Below are positions 10,495 to 22,700 of a stretch of DNA of 64,000 nucleotides, piece after piece (positions within the stretch are counted from its first letter, which is position 1; every line of letters begins with the position of its first letter). Below the pieces are notes generated by a model. That model searched no databases and was not told where the DNA came from. It was given only the letters and a program-made list of their open reading frames with translations. A program made the translations under genes and the position numbers. Origin of the DNA: Aporrectodea caliginosa (lineage: Eukaryota; Annelida; Clitellata; Crassiclitellata; Lumbricidae); the NCBI GenBank assembly GCA_020284085.1, contig JACEVL010000005.1:1223215-1287214 (forward strand), given 5' to 3'.

Positions 10495-10914
10495 TGTGAA
10501 CAAATGTTTTGCATATATAATGAGCACAGGTGTTCTTTAGGTTGATATATATATAATGTGTATCGATTGTTAAGCGTTTTAGTCTTAGGCCTTAGTTGCG
10601 CTGTCGGCTCGTGGGCGCTTGGCCTAAAGTAGCCTAAATATTGGCTGACGATAGATTCTCTACACGTGCAGTTAGCGCGCCAAACTTAGAAACTGCTGAT
10701 GACAGTGAATTTGAACTATACAGTGTAGTACAGTTGTTTTAATGCAAGAGTTGAGTTGTTGTTATTAAACTGTGTTTGGAGAAAGAAAGAAACATTCAAA
10801 GAAACTGTGTCAATTTAATTCTTAAACAGTTAGAAGACGTTGAGCAATTTATATGTAGAGATAAGGAAAGTTCTTGAGGTAGGTCACAACTAAGAAAGAA
10901 AAGAGTTGGTGACA
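10495..10914 (+). repeat. 3' LTR of the Gmr1-like element
   Basis: Begins TGTGAACAAATG and ends TTGGTGACA; 420 bp against 446 bp for the 5' copy. The difference is concentrated in one block near 10745-10775. Scattered substitutions also distinguish the two, so the insertion is not recent or the LTRs come from different copies. Confidence 0.93.
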
Positions 10915-10917
10915 GCG

Positions 10918-10997
10918 TACATACATACATACATACTTATATACATACATACATACATACACACATACATGCATACATACATACATACATACATACA

Positions 10998-11028
<31 letters not shown>

Positions 11029-11030
11029 TA
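10918..11030. repeat. CATA tetranucleotide microsatellite
   Basis: An almost pure (CATA)n run with a few interruptions directly abuts the 3' LTR. The tract may be the target site or may have grown after insertion. Confidence 0.9.
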
Positions 11031-11216
11031 TATGCAAATATATAACCATTGAAAAAGCAAGACATTATAGGCGTATAGGCCTATACAACTGAACATGGAC
11101 GTCGGGAACGTGTATACGGCTATATAATTATGATGTTCATGCATTGGGCGAAAAAACTCGTGAAAATGTTTCTAAGTTCGCAACTGAAGCATTAACGATA
11201 TTATGTCTGTTCTGTT

Positions 11217-11529
11217 CAGTGGCGTAACGAGGGGGGCAGGGGGCGGCCGCCCCCGGGCGCAGGACGGGGGGCGCAAAATTAGGTATGAAAATGTGTTTTT
11301 TGTTAAAGAAATCAGGTAAAAATAGAAAAATAGTAAAAAAAGTAACTTTTTGTAGGTGAGTGTGGGGCGCGCGGGCAAGGGGGGCGCAAAATGATATTTG
11401 ACAAGTTTCTTGTTGAAAAACAGAGGGAAAAAAAAAAAAACAAAAGGTCATCAGAAATTTTGGCGGAACTGAGAAAAAATTTTCAGGAAATTCTTGCCCC
11501 CGGGCGCACGAACCCTAGTTACGCCACTG
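11217..11529. mobile_element. hAT-type miniature element, 8-bp TSD
   Basis: Ends CAGTGGCGTAACGAGG and CCTAGTTACGCCACTG form inverted repeats. The flanks are a perfect 8-bp duplication GTTCTGTT (11209-11216 and 11530-11537). CAGTGGCG ends plus an 8-bp duplication are typical of hAT elements. At 313 bp it is non-autonomous and G-rich inside. It lies just downstream of the paired-box exon on the other strand. Confidence 0.85.
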
Positions 11530-11551
11530 GTTCTGTTCAATGACAGCCTAC

Positions 11552-11782
11552 CCTGGACTTGGATAGGTTGACTCCACCCACAGCTCCCGGCTGAATGGAC
11601 CCTGTTTCGTAGAAGCGTGTCAGGATCTTGCTGACGCAGCCGTGCGAGACGAGCAGTTGGCGGGAGATGTCGCAGGGACGAACACCGAGCAGAGCCAGTT
11701 CAACGATCCGTCGACGGATGTGGTCCGGCAGAGGACGACCGTTGACGAACACACCACCCAACTGATTCACACCCGTCTGACC
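11552..11782 (-). CDS. poxn-like: Paired-domain (PAI subdomain) exon, Pox-neuro type
   Basis: The minus strand encodes the N-terminal DNA-binding half of a paired domain: [16 protein letters not shown], then [20 protein letters not shown] and a TRFYETGSI stretch. The Gln-Leu-His combination at the class-defining positions 42, 44 and 47 of the paired domain, together with [20 protein letters not shown], fits Pox-neuro and not Pax2/5/8 (Q,R,H) or Pax4/6 (I,Q,N). A donor AGG|GTAGGC ends the exon at 11552. The 5' end is uncertain: it could begin at an acceptor near 11782 or extend further. Pox-neuro proteins are nuclear transcription factors of sensory and neural development. Neither the second paired subdomain nor any other exon is recognisable in the window; the rest of the gene should lie to the left on the minus strand, beyond the retrotransposon and GPCR, or outside the window. 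Confidence 0.88.
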
Positions 11783-13867
11783 TTCACACAACCAACTCTT
11801 ATACGACTACACAGCTAACGCGATAACGATGATTACGATAACGGGATGTATCGAACGATGATATTTGTATAGCGCCATTAAGCAGCAAGCTACTTCTAAG
11901 GTGCTTCACGGTTATTTATCACGAGGGCGCTGTTTAGCGCGGGAGAAGCAAAATCTACGTCGTGATGATTTAGCGGGTTTTTGAGTAAAACCCAGGCTTG
12001 CGCAATAGTGGAATGCTAAGAAACCCCACTCTTCTGCGATAGCGAAGAGTCATAGCTATAAGTATACCTGGTCGAACCTGTTAATCTTATATGCTGTCTC
12101 GGAGAACGCCTCTGACTTAACGCAGCGCTCGTGAATAAGCTGGTGCCCTGCGTTTGGCTTTCGAGTGGCGCTTTAGAAGTTTGGAGTTCATACGATTATG
12201 ATTGGCAGGAATTATATGGCCTACCCCTTAGAAGGGACCGCGGTGTAGAGATTTTCAACTACGGAAGTCGTCGATAAATATGGTAACAACGACGAAGATG
12301 ATGATTGCGTCATTGGTTAATGGTGGGGTGCGGTAATAGTTTAAGTGAGTGACGTATAAAGATATATATGTTAACTACAAGTGCATTATCACTGCCGAAG
12401 TCTCAGATGACATGATAGGATTGCAAGAAATCTTTAGACTTTTTCAGGTTATAACATAATTAGGCTATATATAAGGCTATAATGCACTGATCTCGTCAAG
12501 AACGTTCGGATATACTCTCTGAGAATGAGGCGCAAAGAAGCGCTTCATCTGTATACAGCCACAATTCTATATGTTGTCTCTGCGCTACTTAGTGATCATA
12601 CATTATTCATCCATCGCTCCAGCCAACCGACCTCAAGGACATTTTTGTAGCGCCGTCTCAACATCTTAAAGGCGACTAAATACGGTCACCTGCAGGGCAA
12701 CTGTATTAAAAGTGTGATCCGGGTTTACGTTGGAAATGCTTCTTGACTCCTGAACCATTTCTGATGGAATAGTTCGACCTGTCTTAATGCACATGGAAAA
12801 CTTTTTCCGACGACGTGCATTAAACAACATCGAGCCCAGCTTGATTGGACAACATTCCATATAATGAAATCCAACAAAGCAAACTCATCCCTCCATCCTT
12901 TCGAAATATTGACGACGTCAATATTTCGAAACATAAATGGGTGCCTCAGGGTTAGCTTAAGTGACTGCTCTTCTTGTTCTTGTTCTTCCTCCTCCTTCTC
13001 CCCTTCCCCTTCCTCTTCTTATTCTTTATATATGCGCCTGTGCGGGCCCATGGGCCTACACCTACTGTACATAAAATTTCCACCGACATTCCATAAACAC
13101 GATGCACATGCAGCATGTCGTACTTGCAACGCTTAGCCATCCATCCATTACTTGATTGTTGCGGTGTCAGTAAACGGTGGCTGTGCTCATGGGCCGTGCG
13201 CTCAAAATATGGCATTGCAGATGACACGCTGCTGGAGTTTCCATGGGGGATGTCGTCGTTTGTTTGCTGTTGAGGAGGTTTGCGTATGCGCCACATAAGG
13301 GCTGAGCGATCGTGTTACTAATCTTATTTCTGACTATTCTGACCCCGGTGACCTTAGCGACTCGCCTTCGGACAGGTCAGGTCCAGTTCGATTGTTCTTC
13401 ATCGCCGACAAAAGACCATTACTCGGCCAACCCATCAGCCGACCGAGCGGGGTGCATGCCAGGTATTAGGAGGACCTCAGTCCTCAGCCGAGCGGCGTAT
13501 GCTTTCGACCTGCCTGCTACTGAGACAGAGGCCTAGAGGGCATTTGACGGGCGAGGCAGGGATCGGGGTGTAACCCGGTGTATACGTCCTGGAGGCAGGG
13601 GGTTAAAGATGCGGCTCGCGAGTCCACTGATCAGCAGTTCTCTACTGTCCGATAAGTTTGCTGCAGCGCTTCTTGCGGTTTATGATTAAGACACGCGAAG
13701 GAAACGTTTATTTACCCGTATGGGGCATTTCTCCGCTTTCACAGAAGTTGACGACGCACAACAAAGGATCCTGTAACCAAATACGACAATTACGATTCAA
13801 TTACGCTGCACGCATCCATGAAGCGGAATTACCATCACCTGCTCCAACGCACAACAGCCGCATCAGT

Positions 13868-13872
<5 letters not shown>

Positions 13873-13900
<28 letters not shown>

Positions 13901-13922
13901 GGAGGAGGAGGAGGAGGAGGAA
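13873..13922. repeat. GAG trinucleotide microsatellite
   Basis: A pure (GAG)n run followed by GAAG-rich sequence. The open frames over it (poly-Arg and poly-Pro) are composition artefacts. Confidence 0.9.
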
Positions 13923-14777
13923 GAAGGTAGGAAGGAAGGGCTATGGAAGAGAAAGTAGGAGAAGGAAGAAAAAGACGAGGATTATTAGTCTGCTGCGGGA
14001 GACACGTTGCGTGATCCAAGGGACACGAAGTCGCTTTCAAGCACTCCCTTTACTGCATAGGACCCGTGCACTGTATATCTGGAGGGTCACTGCGGGGGTT
14101 ACCGCCTTGTGACCCTTTGAATGGTACAGGCTTATCATGTGTTGCCATTATTACGCTAAAATCATTGCAAGGCATGCATGGCTGAATAGGCGATATATAT
14201 CGAGGGGTTTAAGCCAGAAGGTCGTATCTACGATTTTTTGTAAAATGGACATTTTCACAGAAATTGAATCAACTGACTACAAAGCAGGTACTGCCAGAAG
14301 GCCGTAGCTATAAGGCTTCATTTAAGAGAGTTGGTTTGAAGATACAACCCAAATTATGGGTCACATTTAGCGTCTTAAGCCATTGCATCTTATAAAATAA
14401 TTAAACATATATAATAGGCCTACGTATTTCTGTTACTGTTCTGTAGCCTAGTATACAGTTAAAAAAGGAATGCAGAAATAATAGTTCTTTATATATTTTG
14501 GCTGTTCCTTCATGCGTGTCCTCAACCTGTGTTTGGAGTAAACTGCAATGTTGGCCTACTGTAATGTAGTAAATGTACAAAGAAAATTGAGTAAGACTCG
14601 AGTATGAGCCTGCTATAAGCGTCGGTTTAGGCCTACAGCATTTGTTGATTTTTCTGCTCATAGGCCTATATCATTGCAACTTGAAAAATGAAAAATTGGT
14701 TATTGTAGCTAATCAGTTTTCTCTCCAAACTAGAAAGTCATTTCAAGTCCATGCATATAAATCATGTATATATATCA

Positions 14778-14780
14778 TAT

Positions 14781-14823
<43 letters not shown>

Positions 14824-14830
14824 ATATATG
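14778..14830. repeat. TA dinucleotide microsatellite
   Basis: Nearly uninterrupted alternating TA with one TT break; it can extrude cruciforms. No coding role. Confidence 0.9.
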
Positions 14831-15848
14831 TTCATCATATACAGACTGTTGTGGTTTGAACCCTATCGTTCTCAACTTCTCAATGTCATTTAACTTTGAA
14901 ACAACAACACCAAGTCACTTAACTTTGGTTCATATATAACTCTGTTATATTAATTATGTCTCCTTTATCTCTAAATAAACTAATTCTCAAACCTGTACAG
15001 TCTCTGAGCCTATATTTGTCTCATTAAAAGTTTTCTTTCTTGGAATAGTCAGACCCCTTCATGGTGCAAAAGAGACCGCGGGAACAATTCCACACTTCGA
15101 ATTTTCTGCATAGGCCTATATATTAAGAACAGTTATTATATCGCGAGTTGTCTTTCTCGTCCAGCAAGCGTCATGGGACTGCCTATGAGTGCCTAGAGTC
15201 CACTATATATTGTGACGTCATATGTGACGTATACGTTCTGCTACATATACAGGCCTACACTAAAATCTTAGACACAAGTCACGATCAAAAGCCTATTACA
15301 TGCACACAAGTCCAATCTGCTTTTGTTTCAAGGCAGAGGACAGCTCCTGTGCTACAATGGGCTATGGTCGGTATAATATTCAAGTGATCTATAAGCCGAG
15401 ATCCATGAAATAATTATGCCATGGATAGCATTATTAGCATATATGCACCCACATAGGCCTATAGGCACGCAAACTGCAGGTCGCGTGTATGTATGTATTG
15501 TATAGGCCTAAGTTGTTTTCTGAACACGATGGCCTACGTTTTCAATCTTGTTCTTGAATCGAAACACCATTTATTGTATTGCATTGTATTTGATCATTTA
15601 TAAAGCGCTTCTCATAGCATAAGCCTTTCAGAAGCGCTCCCAGTGCGAGGTATTCCGAGGAAAAAGGAAGATTTTAAGGTGAGAGAAAGAGGTAGTGATG
15701 CTACTAGAGAGTTATATTAGATAGGCCTAGGCCTATACACAAATGATGAGCGCTGTGGTATAGACCTACACTGCATAATTTCATGTAGGCTAAGTTATTT
15801 AATGCACTAAAATAGATTTGATCATAATAATTAGGCTATATCTTTTAA

Positions 15849-16314
15849 GGGGCCGTCCATAAATGACGTCACGCTATTTTGGCCGATTTTTGACCCCCCC
15901 CTCCCCCTCGTCACACTTCGTCACAAAAAGTCACACCCCCTGACAAATGACGTCACAAAGCTCTGACCCCCCTAAAACGAAACTTCCACATGATAATAAA
16001 ACATGTTTCAATGCCCATTTATTGTCATTGTAATAAGTATTTAAAAATCTTATGGTGATAAATATTTAAATAATTAGAAAATTATTAATAATGGTGCCCG
16101 TATACATAAAAATAATCAAAAATTATGAAAATTTTAATACTCAAAATTAGAGCTGTTATTTTAAGATTAAATTGTTGTTAATTGTTAAATTTAATTACAC
16201 AGACGTGATGTGACGTCACACTTGGCTGACCCACCCCCCTCCCCCACGTCACACATCGTCACAAATTTCCGACCCCCACCCCCTAGGTGCGTGACGTCAT
16301 TTATGGACGGCCCC
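15849..16314. mobile_element. PIF/Harbinger-type MITE, TAA duplication
   Basis: Inverted ends GGGGCCGTCCATAAATGACG and CGTCATTTATGGACGGCCCC are flanked by TAA on both sides (15846-15848 and 16315-16317). GG..CC ends with a 3-bp TWA duplication suit the PIF/Harbinger superfamily. The 466-bp interior is AT-rich with no coding capacity, so it depends on a transposase elsewhere. A relative with the same ends is at 60654-61109. Confidence 0.75.
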
Positions 16315-19300
16315 TAAGTTATTTAATACTTGATTGGCAACTTAAACAGTGCCGCAAGTAGGCTTAGGTCCTAAGCGCTAGAATTTTAAACATGCAAACA
16401 CTTTCGAGGTCTTTTCGAGGAAAGTCTGAATCGTGTATACGGCTATAGGCCTACGCATCATCTGCAGTATATTGATGTGCACAATTAATTTGCTGTTAAT
16501 GAAGGCAACCTACTTATATCTTTTTAGTTTAATTTATAAAAATGTATTTAAATTTCCTTGTGAAACTCTAGTATTGTTATTTGTTAATTAGACAAGCGTG
16601 CCTGAATATAAACTAATTAGCAGAGTCCTGCTGCTTTCAAGATAATTTTAATTTGGCCTATATAATTATGCACAAGCATATTTGCATGTAGAGAACTATG
16701 TGTGCCAGCATAAAAACGATTAGGCCTAACAAGAGTTAGAAGTAATCTTGTTGGCTTTGAATTCGTGGCGTAAATACGAGTCAAGCAAATAGCAAATAGG
16801 CCTAAGTAGGCTGATTGATAACTTAAAATCCAGCAGTAGTCTAGGCTACAGCTCACACTGTCACACATGTGCCTAACAATCAAAAACTTGTTGCGTGAGA
16901 TCGCTGGGGCTGATAGTCACTTAAGTTAGACAAGAACCCCACAATCTGGCCTATCCGATGAAAGGCAAGACCCTAACTTCTGGTACAACTGCAATTAATA
17001 TTAAATCAATTTTATACTCACGATACGTTTTGTTCCGACAATTTGTTCGTCGCTGATGAGCTGAAAAGCCGCACACGACGCCTACTTAAGGGATGTCGCT
17101 CGACCAATAGGCTATCTACAATGGAAGTGGCCGCCGCGTGTCTTTAATTAACAGGTGCCATAAAAGACCCGATGTCCTTCTAGTCATGCTTTCGCAAGTG
17201 GCGTATTGTTCGATGGCGGCATATGGGCGGGAAAAATCAAAGCCACGGCCCCGCTCCATCAGCGCTAATCGGTCCAATATGTTTCCCGGCAGAAGGCGTG
17301 GTCAGCCGGCCAACTGGCACTGCCACCGGTCCATTACAGCCAACCGTCGACTGACCAATGGCCGTCCTAGCAAGACAGACGCCATTCGACTGACGTGGCG
17401 ACGTTCAGCCTCCTTGATCCGCCTTAATGATGTGCACATGTAATATGCGGCTCTGATCATCTCCGCGTTTGGCAATTATTGTGGCCAGCGTCTCTCGTCG
17501 GATATCCGCAAGAAAACGAAATAGCGCAGTTTGCGCAGTTTGTACAGATCTTTAGGCAAACTACTGATAGGCTATCTATTTATCAGCAATTGATGAATGT
17601 AGTGTTCGAATCAGCTGAGTAACTTGAGTTAAATTGGGGGTCTCGCGCGCAATCATTGGAATTCTGAGCAATAGGCCTAGAATGGCTTTGGCTACCTCTA
17701 GCATTTCTGTAGCCTATCCGTTAATGTTCCGAAATCCACGCATAGATCCAGGATCGTAAGAGGGGCAATTTTACCAAGGTTAAGGTGAATAGGCCTACTT
17801 TCGCGACGGCCTTTTTAGTGCTAACCAATAAATATCGGAGCCGACTACAAAGTTTAAAATCGTATAAATAACTGACGACGTTTTAGTCATCATCTTTTCG
17901 GCCGGTTTAAACTCCCATTTGCGCGATTTCTTGCTCTCTGCTCCATACCATACTCCTAGGCTCCTAGCCTATCCTATGTCTCGAGTTTTAGGCCTAGGCC
18001 CTATATACTGTTTCCTGTTTCCAACTTGTGCGCATTTTCGATTTAGTCTTCCTACTTTGCTTTGTTTTATTTCCCCATTTCCTTCTGTCTTTGCTCTAGT
18101 AGTAGAGGCCTATAACCATTTAAAATGAACAATGTATTTCAGGAACCCTCGTCGAACCGGTTTCAGCTAAAGTGCTAAACGCTCCACATCAAACGGCAGC
18201 CTGACTTGATAACCCTAATCTACAGGCCCAGACTTTTATACCCAATAGGTCAATAGGTTTCGGTGAAAAACTATCAATGCCGCTTCCGCTCCTGCACCAT
18301 CCCAAGACGTTACCAACAATTTCCACTTTCGCATCATGCCGTCTAACCGGCTTCACCCCAGAGTTGACTTGGCACCGAAACTGAGCAAGCAATCTGGCTC
18401 TCACGGACTCCACTTGTTGGGCTATACAGCTCCAGTATACATACGCTGGTCTTCCTGGACTGCCTTCTCTCTGGCAATGAGAAATTTCGATTTACGTTCA
18501 CATTTTGCCAAATCTCAGATGGTAGCATACTGGTGAGGTGCGATTGCTTACTGGTGAGCGTTCCAGACGTCAGTGTTCAAATCGCCGCTATTATATAGGC
18601 CTAAACATGTATATACATAGGGCCTACATGCATATATATTTCAAGAGTTCTTATTGTAGCCTAATGAAGACTTGTATAGCGTCGCCATAATAATGCACAA
18701 AGCATCAATAATTACTTGATGGTCACTTAAAGCAAAACTGTAGTCAGTCAAAACCCAGTAGAAAGAGGGTCAAAATCTGATCAGTGAAAGCAGAAGTCAA
18801 GCTATGGAGGAAAAGCAGGCTGAAGCACACGAGTTTAATTCCGAACGACATTAGAGAACTCAGAACCGACAGAACGATACACAGTGAATTCCAAAGCTTC
18901 AAACCAGACACCAAGAGGACCAGAGAGCCCAACATGGTTTTCGTGAGTGGCACAGCAGGAGTTCCAGCTTAATACTGGCACCCCAATCAAAACACCAGCT
19001 AGTGTCAACACAATCGCACGGCAGCAGGCGAAGTGCACATTTGACCTCATATGCCGAGGTTAGGAAAACGATCAACATTTCATACCCAGGACTGCATCAC
19101 GAGACATCTTAAAGCACTACTATTGCTTTCCTTCTGCCGTAAGCAAATGCAGTTAAAAATCGTCCTACTTCAAATTTATATTGTAGGCAAAGTGCAGTGA
19201 CTGGATAGTCAAGAGTTGGCAAATATAATTATGTGGCCCAGAAGTATTGCAGTTATAGGTTAGACAGAGAACTTTGATATGAGTGACTGACAGCTGACGT

Positions 19301-19682
19301 AACAGTTGACTGAAGCAGAATTTTGTTTCCACTCCGTCTTGTTTCTACTCCAACTGATCGTTTCTACCGACCTCTAGCATCCATCAATTCTCGTGCAATA
19401 TTACAAATCACATTTCTTCCATAGGATTACTTTATAAAGAATACTTAATACATTCTCAACAGCACTCCCAAGTTTTCCGTCATTATATCACAAAAAAGCA
19501 ATAACTCTGCCAAAGTATACCATTTATTGATAAAGCAGCTTCAAATCTAGAATTACAGACAGCCTTGAAATGGGCGCAGATGCACAACATAAGTTCCCAA
19601 ATCAGAAAAGCAACTGCATTATACAACAAAGAAATGTTCTTTGGCAGATTAGTTAAGTTAGTCTTTGAAAATCGAAGCACCC
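16315..19682. other. Intergenic DNA between the paired-box exon and the eIF3C 3' end
   Basis: No gene is recognised. A comparatively GC-rich island at 17050-17450 with several CCAAT-like motifs (CGACCAATAGG, TGACCAATGG) is a candidate promoter or enhancer for the minus-strand paired-box gene. A short ORF at 18784-18972 on the plus strand has no recognisable domain. AGGCCTA motifs recur throughout (16445, 17671, 17790, 17990, 18597). Confidence 0.4.
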
Positions 19683-19688
19683 TTTATT
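19683..19688 (-). terminator. Poly(A) signal of the eIF3C gene
   Basis: TTTATT on the plus strand is AATAAA on the coding strand, 62 nt after the eIF3C stop codon. Position and sequence suit a cleavage/polyadenylation signal. Confidence 0.6.
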
Positions 19689-19749
19689 AAGGTTTCATTA
19701 ATCATCTATAGCGATCTTCTGTATCTGCAAAGTTCATCTGCCTTTATGA

Positions 19750-22700
19750 TTACTGGTATCGGTTACCATCTCGATTTCGTGGCTGACGACGACCTATAAA
19801 AACAAGCAACAAATTATCACAATGTTGACTAGAGTGCTAAAGATGGCATGCTATCTATGGGGTAGTCAGATAATAGGACATCTTGGATCTGCCAATTGTC
19901 GAATTCTGTAATCAATTAACAGTTTCTCCAAAATATTCAAAGTGAGTGATCTGTGTGGCCATTCGAGCCACACCCTTTCGATCAACATTTGGAAAAGACT
20001 GTTCAGCTATACAATTGAAACAATGCTCCAGGACTCTACAGTACACTGACTTCTTTATACCACCATGCCACCTTGGTAATTTAACAACACTGGCTAAACT
20101 TATCAGTTATTGTGGGCCAGACTTCCAAAACCTTCCCAGTCAAGTCAAGTCAAGTATTTTTTTATTGCAACCAATAATATTTTCACACAAATACATATTA
20201 ATAAGGAAAAGTATAAAGGTTACAAAGGGGAGGCCCAAAAGGGATAGAAATCCCGCTAGAAGGGACACCCTAAGTACGAAAATTACCAAATCAATAGAAA
20301 GATGGAAATGAGTAAAGACACAGAATAGAAAGTAAACAAACACGGTATAAGCAACATTAAAAAAATAGTCCATAATCCAGAACTGACTAGGAGCATTACA
20401 TTGTAATGCTCCTAGTCAGAGATTGAAACAGGTATGCTGGATCAGGAAAAATCTTCAGGAATTCAAATGGCACCTCTGCTATATTTACTTCGTATGAAAA
20501 TATTTTCAGAGCTCCAAGCTTGGTAAGCCATAAAGATATAAATTACCAGTATTACAAGGGGTCCGACTATTTACCTAAAAGAAGTGCATATACGTGCCAA
20601 TTTGTCAAACACTAGGTGTGGCAATAAATATTTAATTTTTTAACACATGGAAAAGAGATCCCCAAGGCATGGGGTAATTAAAATGTCAGTCTCTAATAAC
20701 AAAACTTTAACCTCAAAACAAAAACGTAATCAGGTGCTTAAAAATGACACTAGCTTAATTTGGTGTGATTGTAGTTTACCATACCCACCAGCTCCCATCA
20801 TAAATAGCTATTATATACATTTCATTACATTTCTGAGACCAGTTCATCTTTCAGCTAAAAAATAACAGTACAATCTACGCTGACCCAACGCTTAATTTCC
20901 ATTCTAACAAATTCCATAAAATGAAGCTCTTTCAAAATCAGTGCTACAGAAATTGTTAAGGCAAACAGTAATGCACACACTGGAAAATTTAAATTGAGAT
21001 CAATAAGAAAGATAGCAGGAAAACTGTATCTCTTATAAGATATTAACCATGAAAACACAGATAATGCATAAAATTATTAAAACAACATAGCAACTTTCCT
21101 GAGATGTTTAAACAATAGTCAAACATTTTTACTAACCGTAATTCTGCTGCTGCTGATAGTTTTGCTGGTATCCACCTTGTTGCTGACCTATAAATAAGTC
21201 AGCAAAAAACATAAATTTAAAGCAACACAAATTCTAAATTACATTTTATTGCAAATACATGAATCTGTATGATCAGCAGGCTTAATGCCCACCATCAGGA
21301 GCAAGATTTAAAAAAACTTCATGATCTTTAGTTTATCATTTACACTGCACAACTCCTAATAACGCTTGAACCAAACTACACTAAACAAATAAAACAAAGC
21401 AAGCACCTAGCATAGGGTGTCCCAGAAATATTTTGTCGAAAATTTTTATGCAGTCCCTCTAAAAAGTTTCTTTATGGTCCCATAATGACACCTGGAAAAT
21501 TTTATGAAATTTTAAAAATATTTAGGGGTCCCGCAAGACACTCACATTGTCACCATGTTGGCATAATTTGCGCTGGACGTGTCCAATTTATTAATGCTTT
21601 TAGACACCGACCTTTGATCCCACGATAACATGTTTAATATCATTGGAAAGCTCTTAAATAGTGGAATCTACAAGTATCTGACTTTATTGCATACATATAT
21701 ATGGTTTTACGATCAAATAATGAAAAAACTGTACAGAAACTCAAGATTTTTGGACTTTCTCAATATCAGTTATTGCCATTAATCGTCAGGAGGAATCATT
21801 GATAATGCAACAAGCCATTGTTTCAGCTCTTCCATACCTTCATCGGCTTATTCTTAATCACTGTTTTTACCTTCAGCTGCATATTGTTCAGTTCTACATT
21901 TTACAATAATCTATATGACATTGTCTACAAGATTGTCACGATTGCACTTAGAAAAGTCATGCCTGTGTTTTTCAACAACTTGCAGGAGAAACTGTTTCTG
22001 TTCTTCGTTCTTGTTTAATTGAAATTCTGTATAAGAGCAACTCCAAGTTCACCATTGTCATTCACACAGGCCAAGTTATTAACAACCTGACATGCGATCG
22101 TATACAATTGGCTTTTGGGTCACTCTTCACATGGACTATCGAGTATACAAGCCACGATGAGTTGGCGGTAGTTCGGAAGAAGCTTCGAGAAATATATAAT
22201 TCCCTTATCGTACGGGGTAGAGATTGAACCAGGTGCAATCCTCGATCACCTTTCATTGTCGAGATAAGCTGTGCTTTCTCTTCAGAAGAGAGATGGTGTG
22301 AGAACAGAGAGAGAGGGTTTCCAGCTCTTGGCTTAGGTACCAAGAATGACACAGCATCGTCTGTAGTGGTCTTCAGAGCAGCAGCATCGTAATATTGCAG
22401 CCTTTTTATTAGTTGAATGTCATTGATGGGTGAATCAGCAGTGACTCGACACGAAAACCACGATTGGATGTAGATGTTGACTAACAAAATCTGTTAAATC
22501 GTGGATGCCCTGTAATTCACGGGCCGTCAATTGGATAACCGATTCGGTTCCATCAAAACGCAACTAAATCTTCATTGAGTATATTGCCTTCGCCATCCAA
22601 CGCGCTGTAGAGGGGCACCAGGCTTTCGAACCGCTGTCGAACTGTTCAATCCAAACACGGATGCCACGAGTTGGAGAATTCTCTCTAATAATCTTGAGGA

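Larger units (their letters stand above)
4145..10914 (+). mobile_element. Gmr1-like Ty3/gypsy LTR retrotransposon
   Basis: A complete-looking element: 5' LTR 4145-4590, primer binding site, gag-pol, polypurine tract and 3' LTR 10495-10914. The domain order is Gag, protease, integrase, reverse transcriptase, RNase H. Integrase before RT is the Ty1/copia order, yet RT, RNase H and the GPY/F-like integrase tail are Ty3/gypsy-type. That combination defines the Gmr1-like group, first found in deuterostomes such as cod, sea urchin and tunicate. No env-like ORF follows RNase H. The two LTRs differ by substitutions and by a block indel near 4400/10750. The flanking 5-mers AAAAC and GCGTA do not match, so no target-site duplication is visible. 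The gag region contains frame breaks, so this copy is probably not autonomous. Confidence 0.93.
11792..15848. other. Gene-poor DNA upstream of the paired-box exon
   Basis: No coding exon is supported. The stretch contains a CTTCTTGTTCTT/CTCCT pyrimidine run near 12965-13025, a GAG trinucleotide run (13873-13922), a TA run (14778-14830), many AGGCCTA motifs (14417, 14635, 14661, 15110, 15250) and a LINE-tail-like ATTTATAAAGCGCTTCTCA segment near 15600-15650. More GC-rich islands at 12850-13650 could include regulatory DNA or a first exon of the paired-box gene (inference from position only). Confidence 0.5.

Noticed and set aside
10849..11049. Minus-strand ORF of Tyr/Val/Cys/Met repeats
   Set aside because: It is translation of the CATA microsatellite and the LTR end.
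13801..14112. Poly-Pro and poly-Arg ORFs
   Set aside because: Both are the GAG trinucleotide repeat read on each strand.
17138..17443. 101-codon plus-strand ORF
   Set aside because: No domain or splice context; the GC-rich composition alone explains the open frame.
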